A stretch of 64,000 nucleotides of DNA. Origin: Stappia sp. TSB10P1A (GTDB lineage Bacteria; Pseudomonadota; Alphaproteobacteria; Rhizobiales; Stappiaceae). Position 1 is the stretch's first letter. Every line of letters begins with the position of its first letter. The notes beneath the pieces are model-generated. The model did not search any database and was not told the origin of the DNA. It saw nothing but the letters and a program-made list of their open reading frames with translations. Shown piece by piece: positions 44,483 through 55,576 of this stretch. The stretch spans positions 372,001 to 436,000 of the forward strand of contig NZ_FYAU01000029.1 of assembly GCF_900185725.1 (NCBI RefSeq), in the 5' to 3' direction. The translations under genes and the position numbers were made by a program.

Positions 44483-46033
44483 TCAGAAGATCAGGCGCGG
44501 CAGGGTCGTCGCCACCTGCGGCAGCAGCCAGATCATGCCGATGCCGGCGATCTGCAGCACGATGAAGGGGATGACGCCTTGGTAGATCTGGCCGGTCGTC
44601 ACCTCGGGAGGCGCCGCGCCGCGCAGGTAGAAAAGCGAGAAGCCGAAGGGCGGGGTCAGGAACGAGGTCTGCAGGTTGATCGCGATCAGGATCGACAGCC
44701 AGACCGGATCGTGCCCCATCAGGATCAACACCGGTGCGACCAGCGGCAGCAGGATCACCGAGATCTCGACGAAGTCGAGGAAGAAGCCGAGCAGGAACAC
44801 GAGCGCCATGACGAAGAGCAGGGCGGCGTCGGGGCCGCCCGGCATATTGGTCAGGAACTCCTCGATCCGGTGATCGCCGCCGAGCCCGCGGAAGACCAGC
44901 GAGAAGATGCTGGCGGTGAGGATGGTGGCGAAGATCATCGCCGTCACCGACAGGGTGGAGTTCATCACCGGCTTCAGCACATCGGCGCGGAAGGTGCGGG
45001 CGAGCGCCTGCAGGATCGCGGCGGTGGCGATCGCCACCAGCAGGGTGGCGAGGCCGCCGATCGCCCAGTCGATCGGCCCGACGTCGCTGCGCTGCAGCCG
45101 GACCGGGTGGACCGAGATCAGCACGGCGAGCAGGGCAAGGCTTGCGGCGCCGGCGATCACCAGGCCACTGCGGCCGTTGCCGAGCCGGGCGGAGGCCATC
45201 AGCAGCGCGCCGATGGCGCCGACCGCCGCGGCCTCGCCCGGCGTCGCGATGCCGCCGAGAATGGAGCCGAGCACGGCGATGATCAGCAGCACCGGCGGCA
45301 GGATGGCGGCGGCGATCTTCGAGGCGGGAGGGCGGTCGCCCCCGTGCTGCATCGCCGGGGCGGAGGCGGGCGACAGCCACGCCTTGACCAGCAGATAGAC
45401 GATGTAGATGGCGACCAGCATCAGGCCGGGCAGCAGCGCGGCGGCGAAGATCTGGCCGACCGAAATGGTCTCGATGGTGAACTTGCCCTGGCGGAACTGC
45501 GCCTGCTGATAGGCATTCGACATCACGTCCGAGAGGATGATCAGCAGGGTCGAGGGCGGAATGATCTGGCCGAGCGTACCGGAGGTGCAGACGATGCCGG
45601 AGGCAAGCCGCGGATCATAACCGTTGCGCAGCATGGTCGGCAGGGCGATCAGGCCCATGGCGACGACGGTGGCGCCGACGATGCCGGTGGAGGCGGCCAG
45701 AAGTGCGCCGACCAGCACGACGGAAATGCCGAGCCCGCCGCGCAGCGTTCCGAACAGCCGGCCGGCGGTCTCCAGCAGGTCTTCGGCGATGCGGCTCTTC
45801 TCCAGCACCACCCCCATGAAGACGAAGAGCGGGATGGCGATCAGCACGTCGTTGGTCATGACGCCGAAGACGCGCTGGCCGAGCGCGCCGAGCAGGCTGA
45901 TGTCGAACTGGCCGGTGAAATGGCCGAGAATGGCGAAGAGCGTCGCGATGCCCGCGAGAATGAAGGAGACCGGATAGCCGATCAGGATCGCGGCGATCAG
46001 CGCGGCGAACATCAGGAGGTCGAGCGGCAGCAT
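44483..46033 (-). CDS. TRAP transporter large permease (DctM-like)
   Basis: The 516-aa inner-membrane protein has about 12-14 hydrophobic segments. It carries DctM signatures (GVMTNDVLIAIPLFVFMGVVLEKSRIAEDLLE, ASTGIVGATVVAMGLIALPTML, GTLGQIIPPSTLLIILSDVM, INLQTSFLTPPFGFSLFYLRG). It uses the sodium gradient to import the solute delivered by the DctP protein. A central loop-plus-helix insert (about residues 235-360) makes it longer than the ~430-aa standard, as in the larger DctM subclass. Its ATG overlaps the stop of the small permease by one base (TGATG). Confidence 0.94.
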   Translation of the reverse strand: MLPLDLLMFAALIAAILIGYPVSFILAGIATLFAILGHFTGQFDISLLGALGQRVFGVMTNDVLIAIPLFVFMGVVLEKSRIAEDLLETAGRLFGTLRGGLGISVVLVGALLAASTGIVGATVVAMGLIALPTMLRNGYDPRLASGIVCTSGTLGQIIPPSTLLIILSDVMSNAYQQAQFRQGKFTIETISVGQIFAAALLPGLMLVAIYIVYLLVKAWLSPASAPAMQHGGDRPPASKIAAAILPPVLLIIAVLGSILGGIATPGEAAAVGAIGALLMASARLGNGRSGLVIAGAASLALLAVLISVHPVRLQRSDVGPIDWAIGGLATLLVAIATAAILQALARTFRADVLKPVMNSTLSVTAMIFATILTASIFSLVFRGLGGDHRIEEFLTNMPGGPDAALLFVMALVFLLGFFLDFVEISVILLPLVAPVLILMGHDPVWLSILIAINLQTSFLTPPFGFSLFYLRGAAPPEVTTGQIYQGVIPFIVLQIAGIGMIWLLPQVATTLPRLIF

Positions 46034-46572
46034 CAGGCGCGGGTCCCGGTGTCGGAGGCGGCAGTGGCGCCGTGCGGCGCAGCGAGGCGGGAAAGGTCGC
46101 GCAGCAGGCAGGCGAGACCCTGCAGGGCCAGCAGCACGCAGAAGGCGGGCACCAGCGACTTGAGCAGGAAGGAGGCCGGAATGCCGCCGACGGAGATGGC
46201 GCCCTCCATCACGGCCCAGGAATTGCGGACCGAGGGCCAGGACCACCAGATCAGGATCGCCATGGACGGCAGCAGGAAGACCACGGCGCCGAGCGCGTTG
46301 ATCGCCGCGCGGCCGCGCGTGCCGAGCTTGGCGTAGAAGATGTCGACGCGCACATGGCCGTCGACCAGCAGCGTGTAGCCGGCGCCGAGCATGAACAGGG
46401 CGGCGTGCATGTAGAGCACGCCCTCGTTCAGGAAGATGAAGCTGATGCCGTAGACATAGCGCAGCACCACCACGCCGAATTGCAACAGCACCATGAAGAG
46501 CGCCAGCCAGCGCACCAGGGCGCCGACGGAGCGGTTGACCAGGTCGAGCCAGTCGGCGAGGCGGGCGAGCAC
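46033..46572 (-). CDS. TRAP transporter small permease (DctQ-like)
   Basis: The 179-aa protein has four hydrophobic segments and the DctQ pattern (VLRYVYGISFIFLNEGVLYMHAALFMLGAGYTLLVDGHVRVDIFY). It supports the large permease in the membrane. GTG 46572 is chosen, with AAGG nearby and similarity beginning there. The upstream open frame is basic and unlike the family. The gene lies between dctP-like and dctM-like genes on the same strand. Confidence 0.9.
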   Translation of the reverse strand: MLARLADWLDLVNRSVGALVRWLALFMVLLQFGVVVLRYVYGISFIFLNEGVLYMHAALFMLGAGYTLLVDGHVRVDIFYAKLGTRGRAAINALGAVVFLLPSMAILIWWSWPSVRNSWAVMEGAISVGGIPASFLLKSLVPAFCVLLALQGLACLLRDLSRLAAPHGATAASDTGTRA

Positions 46573-46702
46573 GGGCCTTGTCCTCTCGTGCGGTCGGTCG
46601 GGGGGAAGATCGCGGGCCGGCGAACGGCCCGCGACCTGTCGCGGATGCAGCGCCGGGGTCCGCAAGCGCGCCCGGACCCTAGCAGGTTTTACCGAGGTGC
46701 GC

Positions 46703-47800
46703 TCAGTACTTGTAGTCCATGGCGCGGGCGTTCATCTGCCCGTTGTCGGCATAGACCATGTAGTCGGAGACCGAGGCGCGATAGGCAAGGAAGCTCTCGA
46801 CGATCCGGCGCACCAACTCGTCGTCGTTCTCGCGCAGTTCGCCGATGACCTCGCCGGCGGCATTGCCCATGGCGACGATGACGTCGTCCGGCAGCTTCTT
46901 CACCTGCACGCCCTGCTCGGCGACGAGCTGCTGCAGCGCCAGCGCATGCTTGGTCGTGTACTCGGTCCAGACCGGGTTGTAGAGCGACTCGCAGGCAAGC
47001 GCGACGGCCTGCTGCAGGTCGGCCGGCAGGGCCTCGTAGGCGGCCATGTTGACGGCGCATTCCTCGGCGGAGGACGGTTCGCCGACGCCCGGCCAGTAGT
47101 AGTTCTTGGCGACCTGCTGGAAGCCGAGGGCGGAATCCGACCAGGGGCCGATGAACTCGCCGGCGTCGAGCGCGCCCGACTGCAGCGCCTGGAACATGTC
47201 GCGCCCGCCCATCGCCTGCACGGCCATGCCGAGTTTGGCGCACATTTCCGAGGCAAGGCCGGTGGTGCGGAAGCGCAGGCCCTTGAGGTCGTCGACCGAG
47301 TTGATCTCGTTGCGGAACCAGCCGGCCCATTGCGGGCCGGAATTGCCGCAAAGGAACGGCTTCAGGCCGAAGCGGCCATAGATCTCGTCATAGAGCGCCT
47401 GACCGCCGCCATGGGCGAGCCAGCCGAACTGCTCGTCGGCGCGCAGGCCGAACGGCTGCGAACCGAACAGCAGGATGCCCTTGGACTTGGAGCCCCAATA
47501 GGCCGGAACCGCGTGGTAGAGCTCGGCGGTGCCTTCCGCGACGGCGTCGAACACGCCATTGCCCGGCACCAGCTCGCCGGCGGCAAAGAGCTGCACCTCG
47601 ATGCGGCCGCCCGACAGGGCGGTGATGCGGTCGGCGAGCATCTGCGCGGCGACGCCCGGGCCCGGCAGGTTCTTCGGCCAGGCGGTGACCATCTTCCAGC
47701 GCTTCACGTCCTGGGCGATGGCCGGGGCCGCGAGGGTTCCGGTGGCGGCAGTGGCGACGGCGCCGACGCCGGCGGTCTTCAGGAAATCACGTCTTTTCAT
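46703..47800 (-). CDS. TRAP transporter solute-binding protein (DctP-like, Tat signal)
   Basis: The 365-aa periplasmic receptor begins with a twin-arginine signal (MKRRDFLKTAGVGAVATAA, cleavage after AIAQ). The mature part has the DctP fold, with the conserved Arg region in GLRFRTTGLASEMCAKLGM and a WSDSALGFQQVAKNYYWPG segment. This subclass resembles 2-oxo-acid/mannitol-type TRAP receptors rather than C4-dicarboxylate ones, so the ligand is uncertain. It is first in a P-Q-M operon lying 80 nt after hutU on the same strand. That raises the possibility of a histidine-pathway substrate such as urocanate. Confidence 0.93.
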   Translation of the reverse strand: MKRRDFLKTAGVGAVATAATGTLAAPAIAQDVKRWKMVTAWPKNLPGPGVAAQMLADRITALSGGRIEVQLFAAGELVPGNGVFDAVAEGTAELYHAVPAYWGSKSKGILLFGSQPFGLRADEQFGWLAHGGGQALYDEIYGRFGLKPFLCGNSGPQWAGWFRNEINSVDDLKGLRFRTTGLASEMCAKLGMAVQAMGGRDMFQALQSGALDAGEFIGPWSDSALGFQQVAKNYYWPGVGEPSSAEECAVNMAAYEALPADLQQAVALACESLYNPVWTEYTTKHALALQQLVAEQGVQVKKLPDDVIVAMGNAAGEVIGELRENDDELVRRIVESFLAYRASVSDYMVYADNGQMNARAMDYKY

Positions 47801-47880
47801 GGCAGCACAGTCCTCTGGTTGGTTTTCCTTCACAGCATCATGGGGCCTTGCCGGCCCTTTGAACGTCCCGCGGTCCCGCC

Positions 47881-49550
<1,670 letters not shown>

Positions 49551-49554
<4 letters not shown>

Positions 49555-50369
49555 GTGGTTCCTCCGGAGGCAAGCGACCCGTCGAGCGCGAGGCGTTCCA
49601 GACGGGTGAGAAGGGTCTTGAGATGGACGCGAAGGGCGCTTGCCTTGGCCTCGTCATAGGCAAAGGGCGCGCTCTCGCTTGCCAAATGGGTCGACTGGGC
49701 GAGCTCCATCTGGATGGCGTGGACATTATCCGCCGGCCGGCCGTAATGGCGGGTGGTCCAGCCACCCTTGAAGCGGCCGTTGAGGGTGCTGGAATAGCCC
49801 TGCGCCCCGCCGCAGACCTCGACGATGGCCTGCTCGATCAGGGGGTGGCAGGTGGCCCCGTCATTGGTGCCGATGTTGAAATCGGGAAGTTTGCCGGCAA
49901 AAAGAAACGGGATATGCGAGCGGATCGAATGGCAGTCGTAGAGGATCGCGACGCCGTGGAGCGCCTTCACCCGCTCGATCTCGGCGGCGAGCGCCGCGTG
50001 ATAGGGCGCGTGAAACGCCTCGCGCCGGGCAGCGACATCGGCGTCGCTGGGGGCCTCGCCGTCCTTCCAGATCGGCACGCCGTCGAAGTCCGTCTCCGGC
50101 ACGAGGCCGGTGGTGTTCTGCCCCGGATAAAGGCTCGCGCCGGCCGGGTCGCGGTTGGCATCGACGACATAGCGATGGAACGTTGCGCGCACCGTGGTGG
50201 CATCGTCCAGCAGCCCGTCATAGAGCCGGTGGATGTGCCAGTCGGTATCCGCGAGCTCAAGGCCGCGCGCGTTGAGCCGGGCGGCGATCGCCTCGGGCAC
50301 ATGGGTGCCCGTGTGGGGCAGGCCGAGGATGACGGGGCTCGTGCCCTTGCGGATCTCGACGGGCGTCAT
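49551..50369 (-). CDS. hutG: N-formylglutamate deformylase
   Basis: The 272-aa metal-dependent hydrolase yields glutamate and formate, the last step of the five-step histidine route. [24 protein letters not shown] and [13 protein letters not shown] are the family motifs. ATG 50369 overlaps the hutH stop by four bases. The frame upstream is a shadow of hutH. Together with HutF it bypasses formamide formation. Confidence 0.95.
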
Positions 50370-51913
50370 GCGGCCTCTCCCAGCGACAGCAGGGCCGTTT
50401 CGCTCGCCGCCGCGACGACCTCGCGGCTGGCGATGAGGCGGGCTGCGACCTGAAGGTCGGGCGCCATGTAGCGGTCGGCCTCGAGCGGGGCCACATGCCG
50501 GCGCAGCCGGGCGACGGCGGCGGCCAGCGGCGCGCTGGTGGCGAGCGGGGCGCGGTGCTCGATGCCCTCGGCCGCGCACAGCATCTCGACGCCGAGAATG
50601 ACGGCGAGATTGGCGTTCATCCGCTCCAGCCGCCGTGCGCCATGGGCGGCCATGGACACATGATCTTCCTGGTTGGCGCTGGTCGGGGTGGAATCGATGG
50701 AGCAGGGATGGGCGAGGTGCTTGTTCTCGCTCATCAAGGCGGCCGTCGTTACCTCGGCGATCATCATGCCGGAGTTGAGGCCGGGATCGCGGGCAAGGAA
50801 GGGCGGCAGGTCGAAGGACAGCGTCGGGTCGACCATCAGCGCCACCCGGCGCTGGGCGATGGCGCCGAGTTCGGCAATCGCCAGCGCGATCTGGTCGGCG
50901 GCGAAGGCGACCGGCTCGGCGTGGAAGTTGCCGCCCGAGACGATGCGCCCCTCGTCGATCAGCACCAGCGGGTTGTCGGTCGCCGCATTCGCCTCGATCT
51001 CCAGCGTGCGGCCGGCCATGCGCAGCAGGTCGACGCAGGCGCCGGCGACCTGCGGCTGGCAGCGGATGCAGTAGGGATCCTGCACGCGGCTGTCGCCGGT
51101 GCGGTGGCTCTCGCGGATCTGCGAGCCTTCCATCAGGGCGCGCATGGCGCTCGCCACCTCGATCTGGCCGCGATGGCCGCGCAGCGCGTGGATTTCCGGC
51201 AGCAGCGGGGCGGTCGAGCCCATGATCGCGTCGGTGGACAGGCTCGCGGTGAGCAGAGTCGCCTCCGCCAGCCGCCAGGCGGTGAACAGGCCGGTGAGCG
51301 CGCAGGCGGTGGAGAACTGCGTGCCGTTGATGAGACCGAGTCCCTCCTTCGGGCCGAGCACCACCGGAGCAAGGCCGGCTTTCTCCAGCGCGGCGCGGCC
51401 GGGCATGCGCGTGCCCTGATACTCCGCCTCGCCTTCGCCGATCAGCACGGCGGTCATGTGGGCGAGCGGGGCAAGATCGCCGGAAGCACCGACCGAGCCT
51501 TGCGAGGGAACGCAGGGGGTGATGCCGGCGGCGAGGCAGTCCTCGATGAGCTTCAGCACCTCAAAGCGCACGCCCGAGGCGCCGCGCCCGAGCGACAGCA
51601 GCTTCAGCACCATCATCAGCCGCGTCGTCGCGCCGTCGAGCAGCTCGCCGACGCCGCAGCAATGCGAGAGGATCAGATTGCGCTGGAGCGTCGCCGTGTC
51701 GGTGCCGGCGATCTTGACGCTGGCGAGCTTGCCGAAGCCGGTATTGACGCCGTATACGGCTTCCTCGCCCATGGCGGCCGCGGCGACCCGCTCGGCGGCG
51801 CGCTCGATGTCCGCTTGCGCGCCTCGGTCGATGCGGGCGGCGAGCTCCTCCCGATAGATGCGTTCGAGCTGGGCGAGCGTGACGCGGCCCGGCGTAAGGG
51901 TCATGACGCTCAT
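50366..51913 (-). CDS. hutH: Histidine ammonia-lyase
   Basis: The 515-aa enzyme deaminates histidine to urocanate. [15 protein letters not shown] contains the Ala-Ser-Gly (143-145) that cyclises to the MIO cofactor. [11 protein letters not shown] carries the active-site Tyr and [11 protein letters not shown] the conserved C-terminal loop. ATG 51913 shares one base with the hutI stop (TAATG); a second ATG lies three codons in. Confidence 0.97.
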   Translation of the reverse strand: MSVMTLTPGRVTLAQLERIYREELAARIDRGAQADIERAAERVAAAAMGEEAVYGVNTGFGKLASVKIAGTDTATLQRNLILSHCCGVGELLDGATTRLMMVLKLLSLGRGASGVRFEVLKLIEDCLAAGITPCVPSQGSVGASGDLAPLAHMTAVLIGEGEAEYQGTRMPGRAALEKAGLAPVVLGPKEGLGLINGTQFSTACALTGLFTAWRLAEATLLTASLSTDAIMGSTAPLLPEIHALRGHRGQIEVASAMRALMEGSQIRESHRTGDSRVQDPYCIRCQPQVAGACVDLLRMAGRTLEIEANAATDNPLVLIDEGRIVSGGNFHAEPVAFAADQIALAIAELGAIAQRRVALMVDPTLSFDLPPFLARDPGLNSGMMIAEVTTAALMSENKHLAHPCSIDSTPTSANQEDHVSMAAHGARRLERMNANLAVILGVEMLCAAEGIEHRAPLATSAPLAAAVARLRRHVAPLEADRYMAPDLQVAARLIASREVVAAASETALLSLGEAA

Positions 51914-53145
51914 TATGCGCCTCCGAAAATGCGGTGGTGCAGCGGGTTGAAGCCGATGCGGTAGGTCAGTTCGGCCGGCTCCGCGACGTCCCAAACGGCA
52001 AGGTCGGCGCGCTTGCCGGCCTCGATGGTGCCGATCTCGCCGGCAAGGCCGAGCGCGCGGGCGGCCTCGCGGGTCGCGCCGGCAAGGCATTCTTCCGGCG
52101 TCAGGCGGAACAGCGTCGCGCCCATGTTCATGGCGAGCAGCAGCGAGGTCAGCGGCGAGGAACCGGGATTGCAGTCGGTGGCAAGGGCGATCGGCACGCC
52201 GGCCTTGCGCAGCGCTGCAACGGGGGGCGCCTGCGTCTCGCGCAGGGTATAGAAGGCGCCGGGCAGCAGCACGGCGACCGTGCCGGAGGCGGCCATGGCA
52301 TCGATCCCGTCCTGCCCGAGATATTCCAGGTGATCGGCCGAGAGCGCGCCATACTGCGCGGCCAGCTTCGCGCCGCCGAGATCGGAGAGCTGTTCGGCAT
52401 GCAACTTGACCGGCAGGCCGAGCGCCTTTGCGCGCTCGAACACCTGCGCCATTTCGGCCGGAGAAAAGGCGATGCCCTCGCAGAACCCGTCGACGGCATC
52501 GACCAGGCCGGCCGCATGGGCCGCCTCGAGGCCCGGCAGCACCACCTCGTCGAGATAGGCTTGCGAGCGCCCCTTGTAGTCGGCCGGCACCGCGTGGGCG
52601 GCAAGCCACGACGTGACGACGCGCACGCCGCGTTCGCGCCCGAGGCGCCGGGCGGCGGCGAGCATGCGGATCTCGCCGGCAATCGTCAGGCCGTAGCCCG
52701 ACTTGATCTCGATGGTGGTGACGCCTTCGCCGATCAGCGTGTCGAGCCGGGGCAGGGCGGAGGCGACGAGCTCGTCCTCGCTCGCTGCCCGCGTCGCCGC
52801 GACGGTGGAGACGATGCCGCCGCCGGCGCGGGCGATCTCCTCATAGCTTGCCCCTTCGAGGCGCAGCTCGAACTCGCGGGCCCGGTTGCCGCCATGGATG
52901 ATATGGGTGTGGCAGTCGACGAGGCCGGGAGTGACGAGGCGGCCGCCCAGCGACCGGGACGGCCAGGACGCGAATTGTGCGGGTAGTTCGGCGGCACTGC
53001 CGCACCAGGCGATACGGCCATCGGCACCGATTGCGACGGCGCCATCCTCGACGAGACCATAGGGGGTGGCGCCCGCGACCAGGGTCGCAAGACGCAACGC
53101 GGTCAGGACCTCGCCGGCGGCGGATCCGGTCGCAGTTTCTGGCAT
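51913..53145 (-). CDS. hutI: Imidazolonepropionase
   Basis: The 410-aa metal-dependent amidohydrolase opens imidazolone propionate to N-formimino-glutamate. [11 protein letters not shown] is the metal-binding motif. [15 protein letters not shown] and [10 protein letters not shown] are further active-site segments. ATG 53145 follows GGGAGGGG; the frame upstream to 53193 lacks similarity. It heads the minus-strand hut operon, divergent from hutF-hutC across a HutC-type operator. Confidence 0.96.
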   Translation of the reverse strand: MPETATGSAAGEVLTALRLATLVAGATPYGLVEDGAVAIGADGRIAWCGSAAELPAQFASWPSRSLGGRLVTPGLVDCHTHIIHGGNRAREFELRLEGASYEEIARAGGGIVSTVAATRAASEDELVASALPRLDTLIGEGVTTIEIKSGYGLTIAGEIRMLAAARRLGRERGVRVVTSWLAAHAVPADYKGRSQAYLDEVVLPGLEAAHAAGLVDAVDGFCEGIAFSPAEMAQVFERAKALGLPVKLHAEQLSDLGGAKLAAQYGALSADHLEYLGQDGIDAMAASGTVAVLLPGAFYTLRETQAPPVAALRKAGVPIALATDCNPGSSPLTSLLLAMNMGATLFRLTPEECLAGATREAARALGLAGEIGTIEAGKRADLAVWDVAEPAELTYRIGFNPLHHRIFGGA

Positions 53146-53214
53146 GACCCCTCCCAGGGCTTCCGGTCGAATGGTTCTTCTGGTGTGCTGCAATATGTGT
53201 TTGTTTAATTACGA

Positions 53215-53228
53215 TATGTATGTACATA
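53215..53228. promoter_or_regulatory. HutC-type operator between hutI and hutF
   Basis: TATGTA-TG-TACATA is a perfect 6-2-6 inverted repeat in the AT-rich divergent promoter region. Its core TGTATGTACA equals the core of the HutC site known from Pseudomonas hut genes. HutC, encoded just downstream, should repress both operons here until urocanate binds. Confidence 0.75.
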
Positions 53229-53258
53229 ATTGTCAATCTCAAAAATGAGGCGGACGGA

Positions 53259-54632
53259 ATGCGGATCTTCGCGGAGACGGCCTTGCTGGCCACGGGATGG
53301 GCGCGCAACGTGGTGGTGGAGATCGCCGCGGACGGGCGGATCGGCAAGGTATTGCAAGGCGTTGACCGGGCAGAGGTGGCGGCCGAGCACGCGGTCGGGA
53401 TCCTGTTGCCGGCACCGGCAAACCTGCACAGCCATGCGTTCCAGCGGGCGATGGCGGGCCTGAGCGAGTTTCGCGGCACGGCCGAGCACGACACGTTCTG
53501 GACCTGGCGCGAGATCATGTATCGCTTCCTCGGCGCCTTCACGCCGGAGACGGTGGAGGCGGTGGCCGCCTTCGTGCAGATGGAGATGCTGGAGGCCGGC
53601 TATGCCGCCTCCGCCGAGTTCCATTACGTCCACAGTCAGGCCGACGGCACGCCCTATGCTGACCGGGCGGAGCTTTCCCGCCGGATCGCGGCCGCCTCTG
53701 AGATCTCCGGCATCGGCCTGACCTTGCTGCCGGTCTATTACACGACAGGCGGCCTCGATCGCCGGCCGCTCGCCGGCGGCCAGCGCCGCTTCGGCTCCGA
53801 TCTCGACGGCTTTGCGCGGATCGTCGAGGGGGCGGAGGAGGCTGTGGCAGCGCTTGCCCCTGACGCGCGGCTCGGGATCGCTCCGCATTCGCTGCGCGCG
53901 GTGCCGGCGGAGGACCTTGCGAAGGTCACCGCCCTGCGCCCCGCCGATCCCCTGCACATGCATATCGCCGAACAGACCGGCGAGGTGGAGGAGGTGCTGG
54001 CCGCCCATGGCCGCCGCCCGGTCGAATGGCTTTTCGACAACCATCAGGTGGACGAGCGCTGGTGCCTGATCCATTGCACCCATCTGACCGACGGCGAACG
54101 CAAGGCGATCGCGACGAGCGGCGCGGTCGCGGGCCTGTGCCCGATCACCGAATCGAGCCTTGGCGACGGCATCTTCGATGGTGCCCGCTATCTTGCCGAC
54201 GGCGGCACGCTGGGTATCGGCTCCGATTCCAACATTCGCATCGCACTCTCGGAGGAGCTGCGGACGCTGGAATATTCCCAGCGCCTGCGCGACCGGCACC
54301 GGGCGGTGCTGGCGACGAGCGAGCGCTCCTGCGGCCGCCGGCTCTACGACGAGGTGCTGAAAGGCGGCGCGCGGGCGCTCGGCCGCGACAGCGGTGCGAT
54401 CCGGGAAGGCGCCTGGGCCGATCTCGTTGCCCTCGATGCGGCGTCGCTGCACCTGGAGGGACTGTCCGGCGACACGTTGCTCGATGCATGGATCTTTGCC
54501 GGCGACGACCGGTTGGTGCGCGACGTGTGGGCGGCGGGGCGCCATAGGGTGCGGGACGGCAGCCATGTCGACCGCGCGCGGATCGAGGCCGGCTACCGCG
54601 ACGCGATGCGGACCTTGAAGCGGAGCATGTGA
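53259..54632 (+). CDS. hutF: Formimidoylglutamate deiminase
   Basis: The 457-aa amidohydrolase converts N-formimino-glutamate to N-formylglutamate and ammonia. PAPANLHSHAFQRAMAG is the metal-binding start of the fold. TFWTWREIMYRF, HMHIAEQTGEVEEVL, HCTHLTDGE and IGSDSNIRIALSEELR complete the site. ATG 53259 with GAGGCGG upstream is preferred over ATG 53220, which lies inside the operator. Its stop overlaps the hutC start. Confidence 0.96.
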   Translation: MRIFAETALLATGWARNVVVEIAADGRIGKVLQGVDRAEVAAEHAVGILLPAPANLHSHAFQRAMAGLSEFRGTAEHDTFWTWREIMYRFLGAFTPETVEAVAAFVQMEMLEAGYAASAEFHYVHSQADGTPYADRAELSRRIAAASEISGIGLTLLPVYYTTGGLDRRPLAGGQRRFGSDLDGFARIVEGAEEAVAALAPDARLGIAPHSLRAVPAEDLAKVTALRPADPLHMHIAEQTGEVEEVLAAHGRRPVEWLFDNHQVDERWCLIHCTHLTDGERKAIATSGAVAGLCPITESSLGDGIFDGARYLADGGTLGIGSDSNIRIALSEELRTLEYSQRLRDRHRAVLATSERSCGRRLYDEVLKGGARALGRDSGAIREGAWADLVALDAASLHLEGLSGDTLLDAWIFAGDDRLVRDVWAAGRHRVRDGSHVDRARIEAGYRDAMRTLKRSM

Positions 54633-55378
54633 TGTCGCGACCCGTCGTGCCTGCGAAGGATGTCGATCCGGTGCCGGCCGGCATCCGGGTGCCGAATTCC
54701 TTCCGGGCCATCAAGGCGGAAATCCTCAAGCGCATCAGCGAGCGGGTCTGGCTGCCCGGCGAGCTGATTCCGGGCGAGGAGGATCTGGCGCGCGAATTCG
54801 GCTGCGCCCGCGTCACCGTCAATCGGGCGCTGCGGGAACTTGCCGAGATCGGTCTGGTGGAGCGCAAGCGCCGCGCCGGCACCCGCATCGCCGAACATCC
54901 CTTGCGCGAGGCGCGGCTGGAGATCCCGGTGGTGCGCAGCGAGGTCGAGGCGCGCGGCGCCCAGTACCGCTTCTCGATCCTCAGCCGCGAACGGCTGGAG
55001 GCGCCGGAGGCGATGCGCGCCCGGCTCGACCTGCCGGCCGGCACGCCGATGCTGCATGTGCGCTGCCTGCATTTCGCCGACAACCGGCCCTGGCAATTCG
55101 AGGACCGCTGGATTCACATCGCCGCCGTTCCCGACATCGCCGACGAACCGTTCGAGCGCATGAGCCCCAACGAGTGGCTGGTGAAGTTCGCCCCCTTCTC
55201 GGAGATGGAGATCGGCCTCAGCGCCGCGGCGGCGAGCGGCGAGGAAGCGACGCTGCTCGCCATCCAGCCCGGCGCGCCGGTCTTCGTCTTCGAGCGCACC
55301 ACCTGGCTGATCGATCAGCCGATCACCCATGTGCGGATGCTGCATCCCCAGTCCTACCGGATGGTCTCGCGCTTCTAA
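54632..55378 (+). CDS. hutC: Histidine utilisation repressor HutC (GntR family)
   Basis: The 248-aa GntR/HutC regulator has an N-terminal winged helix at about residues 22-95 (FRAIKAEILKRISERVWLPGELIPGEEDLAREFGCARVTVNRALRELAEIGLVERKRRAGTRIAE). The UTRA ligand domain follows (ARGAQYRFSILSRERLEAP, IDQPITHVRMLHPQSYRM). It should sense urocanate. ATG 54632 shares one base with the hutF stop; GTG 54629 is an alternative. It would also control its own operon through the hutI-hutF operator. Confidence 0.95.
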   Translation: MSRPVVPAKDVDPVPAGIRVPNSFRAIKAEILKRISERVWLPGELIPGEEDLAREFGCARVTVNRALRELAEIGLVERKRRAGTRIAEHPLREARLEIPVVRSEVEARGAQYRFSILSRERLEAPEAMRARLDLPAGTPMLHVRCLHFADNRPWQFEDRWIHIAAVPDIADEPFERMSPNEWLVKFAPFSEMEIGLSAAAASGEEATLLAIQPGAPVFVFERTTWLIDQPITHVRMLHPQSYRMVSRF

Positions 55379-55403
55379 GGTGCGGATCGGCGATTGATCG
55401 TTC

Positions 55404-55417
55404 GCCCGTTGACGGGC
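55404..55417 (+). terminator. Short hairpin after hutC
   Basis: GCCCG-TTGA-CGGGC lies 26 nt past the hutC stop. It may end the hutF-hutC transcript. Its right half overlaps the TTGACG -35-like box of the next gene. Confidence 0.35.
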
Positions 55418-55420
55418 ATA

Positions 55421-55441
55421 ATCGTTTACATAATAAACGAT
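55421..55441. promoter_or_regulatory. Perfect 8-5-8 inverted repeat upstream of orphan TRAP receptor
   Basis: ATCGTTTA-CATAA-TAAACGAT is a clean operator-like dyad. TTGACG at 55409-55414 and a TAATAA -10-like box at 55431-55436 overlap it, so binding would block the promoter. The nearest candidate regulators are HutC (different motif) and the MarR protein at the operon end. Confidence 0.6.
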
Positions 55442-55576
55442 CTGGATGCGGTCCGCCGGGAGGAGCCGGGGTGGTCGCGTCCGCATGGGCTTGGCCCGGA
55501 CCGGCGGCAGCCGGCAGGGCAGGCGACGGACGGCGCGACGCGCCGGAGCCGTGCGAGATAACTGGGAGGACACCGA

